Shown piece after piece: positions 18,226 through 26,605 of a stretch of 64,000 nt of DNA. The position numbers and the translations under genes are program-made. The notes below the pieces were generated by a model. That model did not search any database and was not told the origin of the DNA. It saw only the letters and a program-made list of their open reading frames with translations. Origin of the DNA: SZUA-36 sp963753105 (lineage in GTDB: Bacteria; Pseudomonadota; Gammaproteobacteria; Xanthomonadales; SZUA-36); contig CAVWBD010000004.1 in assembly GCA_963753105.1 (NCBI GenBank), forward strand, positions 1-64,000. Direction: 5' to 3'. Every line of letters begins with the position of its first letter. Within the stretch, counting starts at the first letter, position 1.

Positions 18226-20220
18226 TTAAATCCCGAGGAAACCGAGTATCACCAGCGTCAGCAGGCTCAGGCCGGTAACGATTAACACACCACCAAGTAT
18301 GCTGGAGCCATGTGCCATCGGTTCCGTCGGGGCATCGACCAGGTATTTCTCGAGTTCACCACTCGCGACCAGGCGGTCATATTCAGCCCGGTGCTCATGC
18401 CGGTAGTGTTCCAAAGGCACCCTGCCGGTGAACATCGTGGTATCCAACGGGAACTTGTCGGGCCGGAAATGGTTATTGAAGAAATGCACCGTGAACAGGA
18501 ATACCACGGCCAGGATCGCCTCTTCACCATGCACGATGGCTGCAACGTTGAATACCCAGCCAGGAAGTACTGAAGCAGTTGTCTCCGGGAACCACATCAT
18601 CATGCCGCTGACACCAATAATCGTCATACCCCAGAAGGGCGCCCAGTAGTCGAATTTCTCCCAGTAACTGAAGTGTTCGAGCTGCGGGCGCGGGTCCAGG
18701 CCAAAGAACCAGCGGAACATGGCGATTGCATCGCTGAGGTCGTTCCAGTTGGGTACCAGTGAATTGGGCCCAAACCATTCGAAAGTGCGCCAGTTACGGC
18801 CGATAAGCCAGGCGAAATAGCCCAGGTGGATAAAGAACACGCCCATAAAGCCAACCGCCCCGATACGGTGCAGGATGGCGGCCGAAGCCGGACCGCCCAG
18901 CAACCCCATTACCGCCGGTGCCCAGGAACTGCCGGAGAACAACACCGTGAGGCCGGTCAGGGCCAATAACATGATAGACAAGGCACCGACCAGGTGCGCC
19001 AGGCGCCACCAGCGTGTAAAGCGGCGGAAGTGGGTTTTACCCTCTGGCAGTTGCAGTTCTTTCTGTAACTCGTCCAGGCGCACGTGGGGCCGGTCGCGGC
19101 CATGTTTACGGTCCTGGTACTCACGGTAGAACCACAGCGCCGAGTGCAACCAGAAGAAGGAGAAAGTGCCAAGAAGCAGACCGATCATACCTTTGGACGC
19201 GAGCCACATCTCGGGGTATTGCTTGAAATCATGCGTGGTGCCATGCGGCTGGAAGGTCACATAACCCTCGGTGGCCTCGGCGTGGCACTGCTGGCAGGTC
19301 TCCAGGCGGTTGCCGTTGTGAACCTTGGATTCCGGGCTGTCGACGCGCTGGATGCCGTGGGAGCCATGGCAGTCGTAGCACTTGGCGGTTTCACCATAGC
19401 CGAGCCGGGTTATCTTGCCGTGGTAAGTCTCCAGGTAGCTGTTTGCGGGCTCTTTGTGGCAGTTACCACAATTCTGCGTGATCGCCACCCTGCCGGTGGC
19501 ATCATGCGGCACGGAAACACCATGGGTCGAGTGGCAGTCACTGCACACCGCGGCGCCCGTGTTACCGGTGCCGATTTCCTTGCCGTGCACCGAGGTCATG
19601 TAAGTGTCCAGCACTTCGCCGTGACATTTACCGCAGGTGTATGGGATTTTCAGCCGGTCTTCCGGCTGTGCCACGCTGTCTATTGGTGTTATGTAATGGG
19701 CGTCATGACAGTCGTAACAGGTTGCGTTGGTACGGGACTGATCATCGAAATTGGGCCGAGCGTGCACGGAAACCATGTAACTATCGATCTGGTCTACCAC
19801 TACGCCCAGGCGGGCCTGCTCATCGGCGCTGCCAGCCTGTTGTGCATCTTCCCACAGGTTCACGTGACACTTGACGCAACCCACTTTGCGTACTTCACCC
19901 TTTCTGTGTGGAATCTTGACGATATCTTCATGACAGCCCACGCAATCGCGGCTGCCGTGTACGCTTTGCTGGAACATTTCAGCTGCGACATGCAGTTTGC
20001 GTTCTTCGCCGTTAGCGCCTTTCCTCGAGTAGTTCTCCTTGCCGTGGCAACGCAGGCAACGGTCGTTGCTCAATTTCGGGTTGTCGGGTTCGGCAAAGGC
20101 AGTATTGCCAAGAGGAAGCTGCAGGCTTGCGAACAATAACAATGCAAGCAACATTTTCGAGTGGGAGATCAACTTGTATTTTATTCTCTGGAGCAAGGAT
20201 GCTGCATACAAACGCGCCAT
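18226..20220 (-). CDS. Nonaheme cytochrome c fused to a cytochrome b561-type membrane domain
   Basis: The 664-residue protein has a signal peptide near residues 20-45. A periplasmic part with nine CXXCH sites follows (CLRCH, CVGCH, CVKCH, CYDCH, CGKCH, CSDCH, CGNCH, CYDCH, CQQCH), ending about residue 330. The C-terminal part has about five transmembrane helices with histidines typical of di-heme cytochrome b subunits (WWRLAHLVGALS, LHRIGAVGFMGVFFIHLG, VHGEEAILAV, FTVHFFNNHF). It probably links the quinone pool to periplasmic acceptors in a single chain, like NrfH/CymA-type dehydrogenases but with more hemes. The gene is divergent from the regulator operon at 20666. Confidence 0.88.
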   Translation of the reverse strand: MARLYAASLLQRIKYKLISHSKMLLALLLFASLQLPLGNTAFAEPDNPKLSNDRCLRCHGKENYSRKGANGEERKLHVAAEMFQQSVHGSRDCVGCHEDIVKIPHRKGEVRKVGCVKCHVNLWEDAQQAGSADEQARLGVVVDQIDSYMVSVHARPNFDDQSRTNATCYDCHDAHYITPIDSVAQPEDRLKIPYTCGKCHGEVLDTYMTSVHGKEIGTGNTGAAVCSDCHSTHGVSVPHDATGRVAITQNCGNCHKEPANSYLETYHGKITRLGYGETAKCYDCHGSHGIQRVDSPESKVHNGNRLETCQQCHAEATEGYVTFQPHGTTHDFKQYPEMWLASKGMIGLLLGTFSFFWLHSALWFYREYQDRKHGRDRPHVRLDELQKELQLPEGKTHFRRFTRWWRLAHLVGALSIMLLALTGLTVLFSGSSWAPAVMGLLGGPASAAILHRIGAVGFMGVFFIHLGYFAWLIGRNWRTFEWFGPNSLVPNWNDLSDAIAMFRWFFGLDPRPQLEHFSYWEKFDYWAPFWGMTIIGVSGMMMWFPETTASVLPGWVFNVAAIVHGEEAILAVVFLFTVHFFNNHFRPDKFPLDTTMFTGRVPLEHYRHEHRAEYDRLVASGELEKYLVDAPTEPMAHGSSILGGVLIVTGLSLLTLVILGFLGI

Positions 20221-20404
20221 AGGAGACTGGTCCTTGTTATCTGCTTGGTCTCGTATCCAGGGCCTCGCCGGTTATAGGTGTTGTATGGTCCGGCAGGGCG
20301 GTTTCTGAATACTATCATCGCTTGCAAGCGCATGGCTGTGCAAGTTCCGATACGTAGTGAAGCTTAATTAATGCCAAAAAAAGTTGTAAGTTATTGTTTT
20401 TATA

Positions 20405-20504
20405 GGTGTATAAAAAAAATATACATACCCTGGGCGGTTCTAATATATTGAATCTTAAGAAGAATCTAATTCAAAAGGGTAATTCAGGTATACAAAAAAT
20501 ATAC
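20405..20504. promoter_or_regulatory. Two similar palindromes, candidate enhancer sites
   Basis: TGTATA-AAAAAAA-TATACA (20407-20425) and GTATA-CAAAAAA-TATAC (20488-20504) have the same shape and centres 80 bases apart. They lie about 225 and 145 bases before the predicted sigma-54 start site. That is the usual position of activator-binding sequences for NtrC-type proteins, one of which is encoded at 25192-26605. Confidence 0.5.
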
Positions 20505-20613
20505 TTCAAGGCGCTTTTTGAAACGCTAAAACCATCCGGCAGAAATTTCTCAAATTCTATAACTTGCTGAAATTACAATTTTTAATTCATTTTTTGCGGC
20601 TCTCTCCAGGATG

Positions 20614-20630
20614 TGGCACGTAAGTTGCAT
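20614..20630 (+). promoter_or_regulatory. Sigma-54 (-24/-12) promoter
   Basis: TGGCACG-TAAG-TTGCAT matches the RpoN consensus in every conserved position, with GG (20615-20616) and GC (20627-20628) 12 bases apart. Transcription would begin near 20640, about 26 bases before the response regulator start codon. Confidence 0.8.
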
Positions 20631-20665
20631 CTATACTGGTTGAAACAAACTAACGAGGTGATCAT

Positions 20666-21088
20666 ATGAACGATAAAGCCAACATCCTCATCGTAGATGA
20701 TGAAGAGGTGGTGCGCCTCAGCCACTTGCGGAGCCTCGAGGGTGCGGATTGCAACACCCAGGCAGCCGAAGATGGCAGGGAAGCGTTAACTATTATGGAG
20801 CAGCATCCTGCCGATGTTGTTCTGCTCGACTTAAGAATGCCCGACCTGGACGGCATGGATGTGCTCAAAACCATCAAGCAACGGTGGCCGGACAGCGAAG
20901 TGGTTGTCATCACGGGTTACCCGAGTCTTGAAACAGCGAAGCAGGCTGTACAACTGGGCGCATTCAACTACCTGGCAAAACCGCTGGGTCCAGCCGATGT
21001 CCTGAAGGCGGCCAATGACGCGGTCAACCAGAAGCGCTGGGGCATACGCAGCGACGAAGAACAAACGAATGAATTATCCGTGCACTAG
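20666..21088 (+). CDS. Stand-alone response regulator receiver protein
   Basis: The 140-residue receiver domain starts ILIVDDEEVV and has the phosphoacceptor aspartate in VVLLDLRMP near residue 55. The switch threonine is in VVVITGYPS and the conserved lysine in NYLAKPLG. There is no output domain, so it acts by protein contact or as a phosphorelay intermediate. A GAGGTG ribosome site precedes the ATG at 20666. It is the first gene downstream of the sigma-54 promoter and precedes a second regulator and a multiheme respiratory pair, which suggests phosphorelay control of that respiration. Confidence 0.9.
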   Translation: MNDKANILIVDDEEVVRLSHLRSLEGADCNTQAAEDGREALTIMEQHPADVVLLDLRMPDLDGMDVLKTIKQRWPDSEVVVITGYPSLETAKQAVQLGAFNYLAKPLGPADVLKAANDAVNQKRWGIRSDEEQTNELSVH

Positions 21089-21135
21089 CGCGGCAATGAA
21101 TTAGCTATTGATTATATTGAGTTAAGGAGAAAGAG

Positions 21136-21747
21136 ATGAACAACAAATTACAAGTACTCGTTATTGATGATGATGCAGTAGTCGGACGCAGTTTTGACCG
21201 GGTCCTTTCAGACAAGGGCTACGAGGTCAGCACGGTTCTGAGCGGAGAGGAAGCGATGAACTCGATTGAAGAATCGAAGTACGACGTTGTATTCACCGAC
21301 ATCAAGATGCCTGGTATGGACGGGCTGGAAGTCACCGAGCGTATCAAGGAACGTTGCCCGTGGACCCCGGTGGTCGTAATTACCGGCTATGGCACGGAAG
21401 AAAACGAAGCCAGGGCGGCTGTTCTGGGCGCAAGCGGGTTTGTCCGTAAGCCGCTCACCCCCGAGATCATCGAAAGTGTCACTCTCAAGGCCGTGAACGA
21501 ATCAGAGGTGATCCTGGAAGCAGCAGAGCCTGCCAACGAGCCAGAAGCAGTGGTTGCTGAAGCGGTCGAAACCGAACAGGAAGCCGGAACGGGCAGCGAC
21601 ATCAGTCGTAAGGCCAAGAATGTCGGCCTGTTCTTCGCATCACCGTTCATCGCGCTGGGTTACGTCATCGCGTTGCCGTTTGTCGGCTTCTACCAGTTCA
21701 TCAAGCTGGCCCGTGAAGCCCAGGCGAAGAAGAAAGCTGCCAAGTAA
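21136..21747 (+). CDS. Response regulator with a C-terminal hydrophobic segment
   Basis: The 203-residue protein has an N-terminal receiver: VLVIDDDAVVG, VVFTDIKMPGMDG with the phosphoacceptor aspartate near residue 54, VVVITGYG, and GFVRKPL. Residues 125-155 are an acidic, alanine- and glutamate-rich linker. They are followed by a hydrophobic stretch (VGLFFASPFIALGYVIALPF) and a basic tail (AREAQAKKKAAK). No DNA-binding domain is present. The end looks like a membrane anchor or re-entrant helix, unusual for a receiver. The gene lies between another receiver and the nonaheme cytochrome, with a terminator-like hairpin after it. Confidence 0.85.
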   Translation: MNNKLQVLVIDDDAVVGRSFDRVLSDKGYEVSTVLSGEEAMNSIEESKYDVVFTDIKMPGMDGLEVTERIKERCPWTPVVVITGYGTEENEARAAVLGASGFVRKPLTPEIIESVTLKAVNESEVILEAAEPANEPEAVVAEAVETEQEAGTGSDISRKAKNVGLFFASPFIALGYVIALPFVGFYQFIKLAREAQAKKKAAK

Positions 21748-21774
21748 TTAAATTACAAAAACGTTATGTATGGG

Positions 21775-21810
21775 AAAATTCGGGGCGTATAATACGCCCC
21801 GAATTTTTAG
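21775..21810 (+). terminator. Strong hairpin with T-run between regulator and cytochrome genes
   Basis: AAAATTCGGGGCG and CGCCCCGAATTTT form a perfect 13-base stem around TATAATA, followed by TTTTAG. It can act as an intrinsic terminator or attenuator, so the downstream cytochrome pair may be separately expressed or depend on read-through. Confidence 0.8.
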
Positions 21811-21842
21811 TTAAGACGGCCGAGAATAAAAGGAGATACAAA

Positions 21843-23255
21843 ATGATGGCCCGTAATCCAGCAGGCAGTACAGATGGGAGCGTGCATCTGAAGTCTGCCC
21901 TGGCAGTTTTTTTCACGGTCTGCATGGTTTTCAGCAGCCTGTCGTTTGCCCAGGAAGCCACCACTGAACCGGCCGCGACAGAAAGCGCAGCTACAACTGA
22001 ATCCGTCCCGGTCGATGTCGACACCGAACTCGAGGTCATCCTGAAGGCAAACAACAAGTGCCTGCGCTGCCATACCCGGGACAGAACCAAGGCCCTCGAG
22101 GACGGTACGGAACTGTCGATTCAGATTCATCGTGAAGACTTTATCGGCTCGGCCCACGGCGAGGTTGCCTGTACCAGTTGCCACGAGGCCATCGGTAACC
22201 GGCGCCACCCGTCAAGCAAGACAAATACAACCATCGCCAGACAACGCGATTTTGCCCTGGAGATGAACGAGAGTTGCCGCAAGTGCCACGCAGAAAATTA
22301 CGCCCAGTATGAGGGCAGTATCCACTCCTCGATGATTGCACAGGGCAGTGACAATGCACCGCTGTGCTCGGATTGCCACAGCGCGCATGCCATCGAAACC
22401 ATGACGGTCTACCAGCCCGATACGGGTTTTCCCTGCAAGAAGTGCCACGAGAATATCTTCCTGGCATACAGGGAAAGCGTGCACGGTACCGCCAGGTTGA
22501 CCGGAAACACCATCCGCGATGACCACATCCAGGCGCCGATCTGTTCGGATTGCCACAGTTCCCACGAAGTGGTCGCGATGGAAATTGGCGACATTCTGCG
22601 CTCACAGTGCTTTGGTTGTCATGAGAACGTCACGCTGTTGCACAGCCAGTGGCTGCCGAATGCCGGTACACATCTTGACGTGGTGTCCTGCGCTGTTTGC
22701 CATGCGCCGTTTGCCAAGCACCGCTTTGACCTGCATTTTTATGATAAGACCACCCAGCAGCCGGTTGGTCAGCAGGAGACCCACGATCTCTTCCTGCGAC
22801 AGATGAAGACGCTTGAGGAAGAAGGCGGTACTGTTGATCCGCTTGCCGTCTGGAAACTGATCGAAGAAGACAACCAAAGTACTCCCGACAATATCTCCTT
22901 GCGTGGCCGCATGGAAGTAAGGTCCGGTATCTGGGCGCACCAGATCGCCCCGAAGAGTTTCGCGGTCAGAACCTGTGACAGTTGTCACTTGCCGGGTCAC
23001 AGGCAGCGCATGGGTTTCACGGTTTCCGTGCCCCAGCAGGATGGCCGTGTACAGCAGTTCGATGCAGGTAAAGATGCCATGAGCTCCGCAGCCACGGTGA
23101 TATCTTTGGGTGACTTTAGCGTGTTTGGCATCAACATCGACAAAATGCTGGACATCATGTTCCTGCTTTCATTGGCTGCCGGTGTCGCCATCCCGATAGG
23201 TCATTTCACCCTCGGCAGAATGATCAGAGAAAAAATGGATAGAGGAGAGCTGTGA
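21843..23255 (+). CDS. Nonaheme periplasmic cytochrome c with C-terminal membrane anchor
   Basis: The 470-residue protein begins after AAAGGAG and has a signal peptide (FFTVCMVFSSLSFAQ). Nine CXXCH motifs follow: CLRCH, CTSCH, CRKCH, CSDCH, CKKCH, CSDCH, CFGCH, CAVCH and CDSCH. A transmembrane helix near the C-terminus (MLDIMFLLSLAAGVAIPI) anchors it. The motif spacing and the YGETAKCYDCHGSHG-like repeats resemble the heme part of the fusion at 18226-20220. Its stop overlaps the start of a cytochrome b gene, so heme and membrane parts are separate here. It probably receives electrons from that quinol-linked cytochrome b. Confidence 0.9.
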   Translation: MMARNPAGSTDGSVHLKSALAVFFTVCMVFSSLSFAQEATTEPAATESAATTESVPVDVDTELEVILKANNKCLRCHTRDRTKALEDGTELSIQIHREDFIGSAHGEVACTSCHEAIGNRRHPSSKTNTTIARQRDFALEMNESCRKCHAENYAQYEGSIHSSMIAQGSDNAPLCSDCHSAHAIETMTVYQPDTGFPCKKCHENIFLAYRESVHGTARLTGNTIRDDHIQAPICSDCHSSHEVVAMEIGDILRSQCFGCHENVTLLHSQWLPNAGTHLDVVSCAVCHAPFAKHRFDLHFYDKTTQQPVGQQETHDLFLRQMKTLEEEGGTVDPLAVWKLIEEDNQSTPDNISLRGRMEVRSGIWAHQIAPKSFAVRTCDSCHLPGHRQRMGFTVSVPQQDGRVQQFDAGKDAMSSAATVISLGDFSVFGINIDKMLDIMFLLSLAAGVAIPIGHFTLGRMIREKMDRGEL

Positions 23256-23926
23256 TGCCTACCGATCAATTAAAAGAAAAAGACACCAGCGTCTGGATTA
23301 AAGAGCGTGATCCGCAAATGTATATTAATCCTCTGCCGGTGCGTATCTGGCACTGGCTGCACGCGATGGGTTTTGTCACCCTGATTTTGACCGGTATCCA
23401 GATCCGGTATTCCGACATCATCAATGTCCTGACCTTTGAAACGGCCGTCAGGACGCACAACTGGGTCGCCTGGGCGGTGATTGCCAACTATTTCGTGTGG
23501 CTGGGTTTTTACCTGTTCACCGACAAGATCACCAATTACCACCCCGAGCTGAACCCGAAGAAGTTCTTTGAAAAGGCTTTCGCGCAGATGCAGTTCTACA
23601 GTTATGGCATCTTCAAGGGCGAAAAAAGCCCGCACAAGGTCGTGCCATATGACAAGTTCAACCCGATGCAGAGCATTACCTACCAGATCGTGATGCTGAT
23701 GATTCTGCCGGTACAGTTTTTTACCGGCATCATGATGTGGGACGTGAAGCGGTTCGAGTCCTGGATCAATTTCTTTGGCGGCATCAAGGTCGTTGATACG
23801 GTGCACGTGTTGATATTCATTTTCTTCGTATCCTTCGTCATGGTCCATGCCTACATGGGCGCGCTGGGTGCAAAACCATCGTCCCACTTCAAGGAAATGT
23901 TCACCGGTTGGGAAGAAGAGCATTAA
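23255..23926 (+). CDS. Cytochrome b561/formate dehydrogenase gamma-type membrane subunit
   Basis: The ATG at 23255 overlaps the preceding stop (GTGATGC). The 223-residue protein has four to five transmembrane helices with histidines suited to two b hemes: LPVRIWHWLHAMGFVTL, VRTHNWVAWAV, VDTVHVLIFIFFV and VMVHAYMGALG. The segment MQFYSYGIFKGEKSPH with the following NPMQSITYQI is shared with other cytochrome b partners of multiheme proteins, including the fusion at 42707-45286. It would oxidise or reduce the quinone pool for the nonaheme cytochrome encoded just before it. Confidence 0.9.
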   Translation: MPTDQLKEKDTSVWIKERDPQMYINPLPVRIWHWLHAMGFVTLILTGIQIRYSDIINVLTFETAVRTHNWVAWAVIANYFVWLGFYLFTDKITNYHPELNPKKFFEKAFAQMQFYSYGIFKGEKSPHKVVPYDKFNPMQSITYQIVMLMILPVQFFTGIMMWDVKRFESWINFFGGIKVVDTVHVLIFIFFVSFVMVHAYMGALGAKPSSHFKEMFTGWEEEH

Positions 23927-23960
23927 TAACAGAACCTGGTATTCAACAGGTGATTATCTA

Positions 23961-24187
23961 AAGCCAGCGGAGTTTCTGCGGGGTTTTTTGTGGGTGATGC
24001 ATTTTGTTAGAGGGGTGCTTCGCCTCGAGGATAGATTCCAACCCAATCGCGACCGGCGGAGCCGGTCGCACCAACAGTAGCCTCTGCATGGGCGGTTGAT
24101 TAGCGACCACCGAAAGCCCCGGAGTTTCTCCGGGGCTTTTTTGTGGGTGATGCATTCTGTTAGAGGGTGTTCGCCTCAGGATAGTCG
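23961..24187. repeat. Imperfect tandem duplication carrying terminator, REP and linker
   Basis: Two copies share the order GGAGTTTCT-CGGGG-TTTTTTGTGGG, TGATGCATT-TGTTAGAGGG, TTCGCCTC-AGGATAG and then a REP with hairpin ccggcggagccgg. They start near 23968 and 24122, about 155 bases apart. The first terminator copy is degenerate and the second is perfect. Between them is the CCTCTGCATGGGCGGTTGATT linker that reappears in the 55-base repeats at 24929-25120. Confidence 0.8.
24113..24142 (+). terminator. Rho-independent terminator
   Basis: Twelve-base stem AAAGCCCCGGAG/CTCCGGGGCTTT with loop TTT and a run of six T. It is placed to stop transcripts of the cytochrome b operon. Confidence 0.9.
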
Positions 24188-24188
24188 A

Positions 24189-24362
24189 TCAATCGCGACC
24201 GGCGGAGCCGGTCCCTCCTACAATTCGATTTGTATTCCGTAGGAGGGACCAGCTTTGTTGGTCGCAATTCCATGTATGTCGTTGTAGGAGGGACCAGCTT
24301 TGCTGGCCGCAATTCCATGTATGTCGTTGTAGGAGGGACCAGCTTTGCTGGTCGCGATTCTA
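24189..24362. repeat. REP cluster on the 3-prime side of the RAYT gene
   Basis: One inverted copy (accggcggagccggt) is followed by three direct copies GTAGGAGGGACC with hairpin agctttgctgg or agctttgttgg. These are separated by ATTCCATGTATGTCGTT linkers with a period of about 48 bases. The hairpin subtype differs from arrays 1-4. Confidence 0.93.
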
Positions 24363-24371
24363 TCTTCTAAA

Positions 24372-24827
24372 TCACAACCAAATTGCATCCCAATGCGGAT
24401 AGTCCCTGACATTGGCTACCAAACCGGCCCTCAAGGGGTTTGCAACGATGTATCTCGCTGCGTGCTTGATATCCTCCTCCTTTCTTATTGCGTGATCATG
24501 GAACCCGTCCTGCCAAATTCTTCCCCGGTGATTAAGATGGCGGTTGAGTTGCCGGGCAGAGACTGATTTAACCACGCTAAGCACCTGGCTCAATGAAGCT
24601 TCATTGCGTAATTGGATTAACCAATGCACATGGTCCGGCATGATCACGAAAGCCAGAGTCTTGGCATGCCTGGATTTATTCAGGCTTCTTATCATTAGCC
24701 TGGCACATTGCAAATCGGCGAAGCGGTGTTTTCGACCATCGGTGACGAACGTCACCAAATAAACCTGGTTTTGAATGGATACACGGCATTTTCTAAGGGC
24801 GTGACCAGATGGTTTTTTGTTTGGCAT
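24372..24827 (-). CDS. REP-associated tyrosine transposase (RAYT)
   Basis: The 151-residue protein belongs to the Y1 HUH family. The HxH metal motif is in FVIMPDHVHWLIQL near residue 67, and the nucleophile tyrosine is in AARYIVANPLRAGLV near residue 128. The strand-forming QVYLVTFVTDGRKHRF is near the N-terminus. RAYTs bind and nick REP hairpins and are thought to spread them. The gene is intact and flanked on both sides by REPs of the agctttgct subtype, forming a REPtron-like unit. It is the only transposase of this type in the window and so is the candidate driver of the repeat arrays. Confidence 0.93.
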   Translation of the reverse strand: MPNKKPSGHALRKCRVSIQNQVYLVTFVTDGRKHRFADLQCARLMIRSLNKSRHAKTLAFVIMPDHVHWLIQLRNEASLSQVLSVVKSVSARQLNRHLNHRGRIWQDGFHDHAIRKEEDIKHAARYIVANPLRAGLVANVRDYPHWDAIWL

Positions 24828-24928
24828 TTGTCTGTAAACATTGTTGGAAATGCCATGTTAATAGGACCCGGCGCCAAGTTTCTTTGGGGAATTATATGAG
24901 GATTTTGTAGGGAAATAGCGCGATTTAT

Positions 24929-25190
24929 CGCGACCAGCAAAGCTGGTCCCTCCTACGGCTAGCCTCTGCATGGTCGGTTGATTCGCGACCAGCAAAGCTG
25001 GTCCCTCCTACGGCTAGCCTCTGCATGGTCGGTTGATTCGCGACCAGCAAAGCTGGTCCCTCCTACGGCTAGCCTCTGCATGGTCGGTTGATTCGCGACC
25101 GGCGGAACCGGTCCTTCCTGCAGAATACAAATTGTTGTGCGTTTGTTGTGATTGTAGGAGGGACCAGCTTTGCTGGTCGCGATTCAATAG
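24929..25190. repeat. 55-base tandem repeat of REP plus linker, upstream of RAYT
   Basis: Units start at 24929, 24984, 25039 and 25094. Each consists of CGCGACCAGCAAAGCTGG, TCCCTCCTACGG and CTAGCCTCTGCATGGTCGG with TTGATT. The first three are near identical and the fourth has a ccggcggaaccgg hairpin. An inverted copy GTAGGAGGGACC with agctttgctgg closes the cluster at 25155-25183. Confidence 0.93.
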
Positions 25191-25191
25191 A

Positions 25192-26605
25192 TCAATCTTC
25201 GTCTTCGCCGGGCGATTTACGGATGCGGATGTCGTATTTTTTCATCAGGGCCTGGAAGTTGGGCCGTTGCATGCCGGTTTCCCTGGCGGCTTCGGTGACG
25301 CTCCAGGCGTTTCGTTTCAGCGCGCCCAGCACGAACAGCTTTTCGACGTTTTCCACTGATTTCTGCCGCGCGATTTTCTTGATGTTCTTCAGTTCCTCGC
25401 TGCTGCGGGGTACATCCATGTCGGCCAGGGGCTGCATGTCGAGGATATTGACCAGGTGGGCCTGGCGGATGACGTCATCGCTGGCCAGGATGACGGCGCG
25501 GTGGACGACGTTTTCCAGTTCCCGGACATTGCCCGGCCATTCGTGGTTCATCAGCAGGTTCATGGCGCCGGCGGAGAATTCCCTGGCCTCACGGTCCATT
25601 TCCTTGCTGAACGTGTTCAGGAAATGGAAGGCCAGCGGGGGAATATCGTCACGGCGCTCACGCAAAGGCGGGATTTCGATCGGGAAAATATTGATGCGGT
25701 AATACAGATCGTCACGGAAGCTGCCCGTCGTTGACCATGCCCTCGAGATCCTTGTTGGTGGCCGTGATCAGGCGGATGTTGACCGTCTTGGTCTGCGTGT
25801 CGCCGACGGCCTTGAACTCGCGCTCCTCGATGAAGCGCAGTAGCTTGGCCTGGATGGACAGGGAAATATTACCGATCTCATCGAGGAACAGGGTGCCGCC
25901 ATCGGCGATTTCCAGCAGGCCCTTCTTATTGGCCACGGCGCCGGTGAACGAACCCTTGACGTGGCCGAACAACTCGCTTTCCAGCAGGTTTTCGCTCAGC
26001 GATGAGCAATCCACCGTGACGAACGGATGCTCCTTGCGCAGGCTGTTGAAATGGATGGCGCGTGCGATCAGCTCCTTGCCGGTACCGCTCTCACCCCTGA
26101 TCATGACCGTACTGTTGGTCGGTGCGCTCCTTGCGACCAGGCGGAAGACATTCTGCATCGGCGGGCTGGAGCCGATGATATTTTCAAAACTGTAACGTGC
26201 ACTGACCTCCTTTTTGAGGTTCACGTTTTCCTGCAACAACTGCCGGCGTTCGAGCGCCCGGGCGACCACCATTTCGAGTTCTTCGGGGTCAAAGGGCTTT
26301 GGCAGGTAGTCGAAAGCGCCCAGTTTCATGGCCTTGACCGCGGTTTCGATCTCGTTCAAGCCGGTGATCATGATGACATCGACATCCGGGTGCGTTTCCT
26401 TGACCCTCTGCAACACCTCGATACCGTTCATCTTCGGCATCATGATGTCCAGGATCAGCATGTCGTAGTCATTTTCAGCGATTTTTGCCAGCGCTTCGAG
26501 ACCATTGCCCGCGGAATCGATATCGAATTCATCGCCGGACAGGATGCGCAGACAACTGCGTACGACGATTTCTTCGTCATCTACGATCAGTATCCGCTTC
26601 TTCAT
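25192..26605 (-). CDS. Sigma-54-dependent NtrC-family response regulator (one frameshift)
   Basis: From ATG 26605 there is a receiver (ILIVDDEEIVV, MLILDIMMPKMNG, DVIMITGLN, DYLPKPFDP). The AAA+ sigma-54 interaction domain has Walker A GESGTGKELIA, the loop GSFTGA in place of the usual GAFTGA, and Walker B GGTLFLDEIGN. After a frame break near 25720 the frame continues through NHEWPGNVRELENVVHRA to a Fis-type helix-turn-helix (SVTEAARETGMQRPNFQAL). The total is about 470 residues, normal for the family. The start overlaps the stop of the sensor kinase gene, so this is its partner. It is the likely activator of the RpoN promoter at 20614. Confidence 0.9.

Noticed and set aside
19084..20139. 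351-residue open frame on the plus strand
   Set aside because: It is antisense to the nonaheme/cytochrome b gene, with no start signal or domain. It is a shadow frame.
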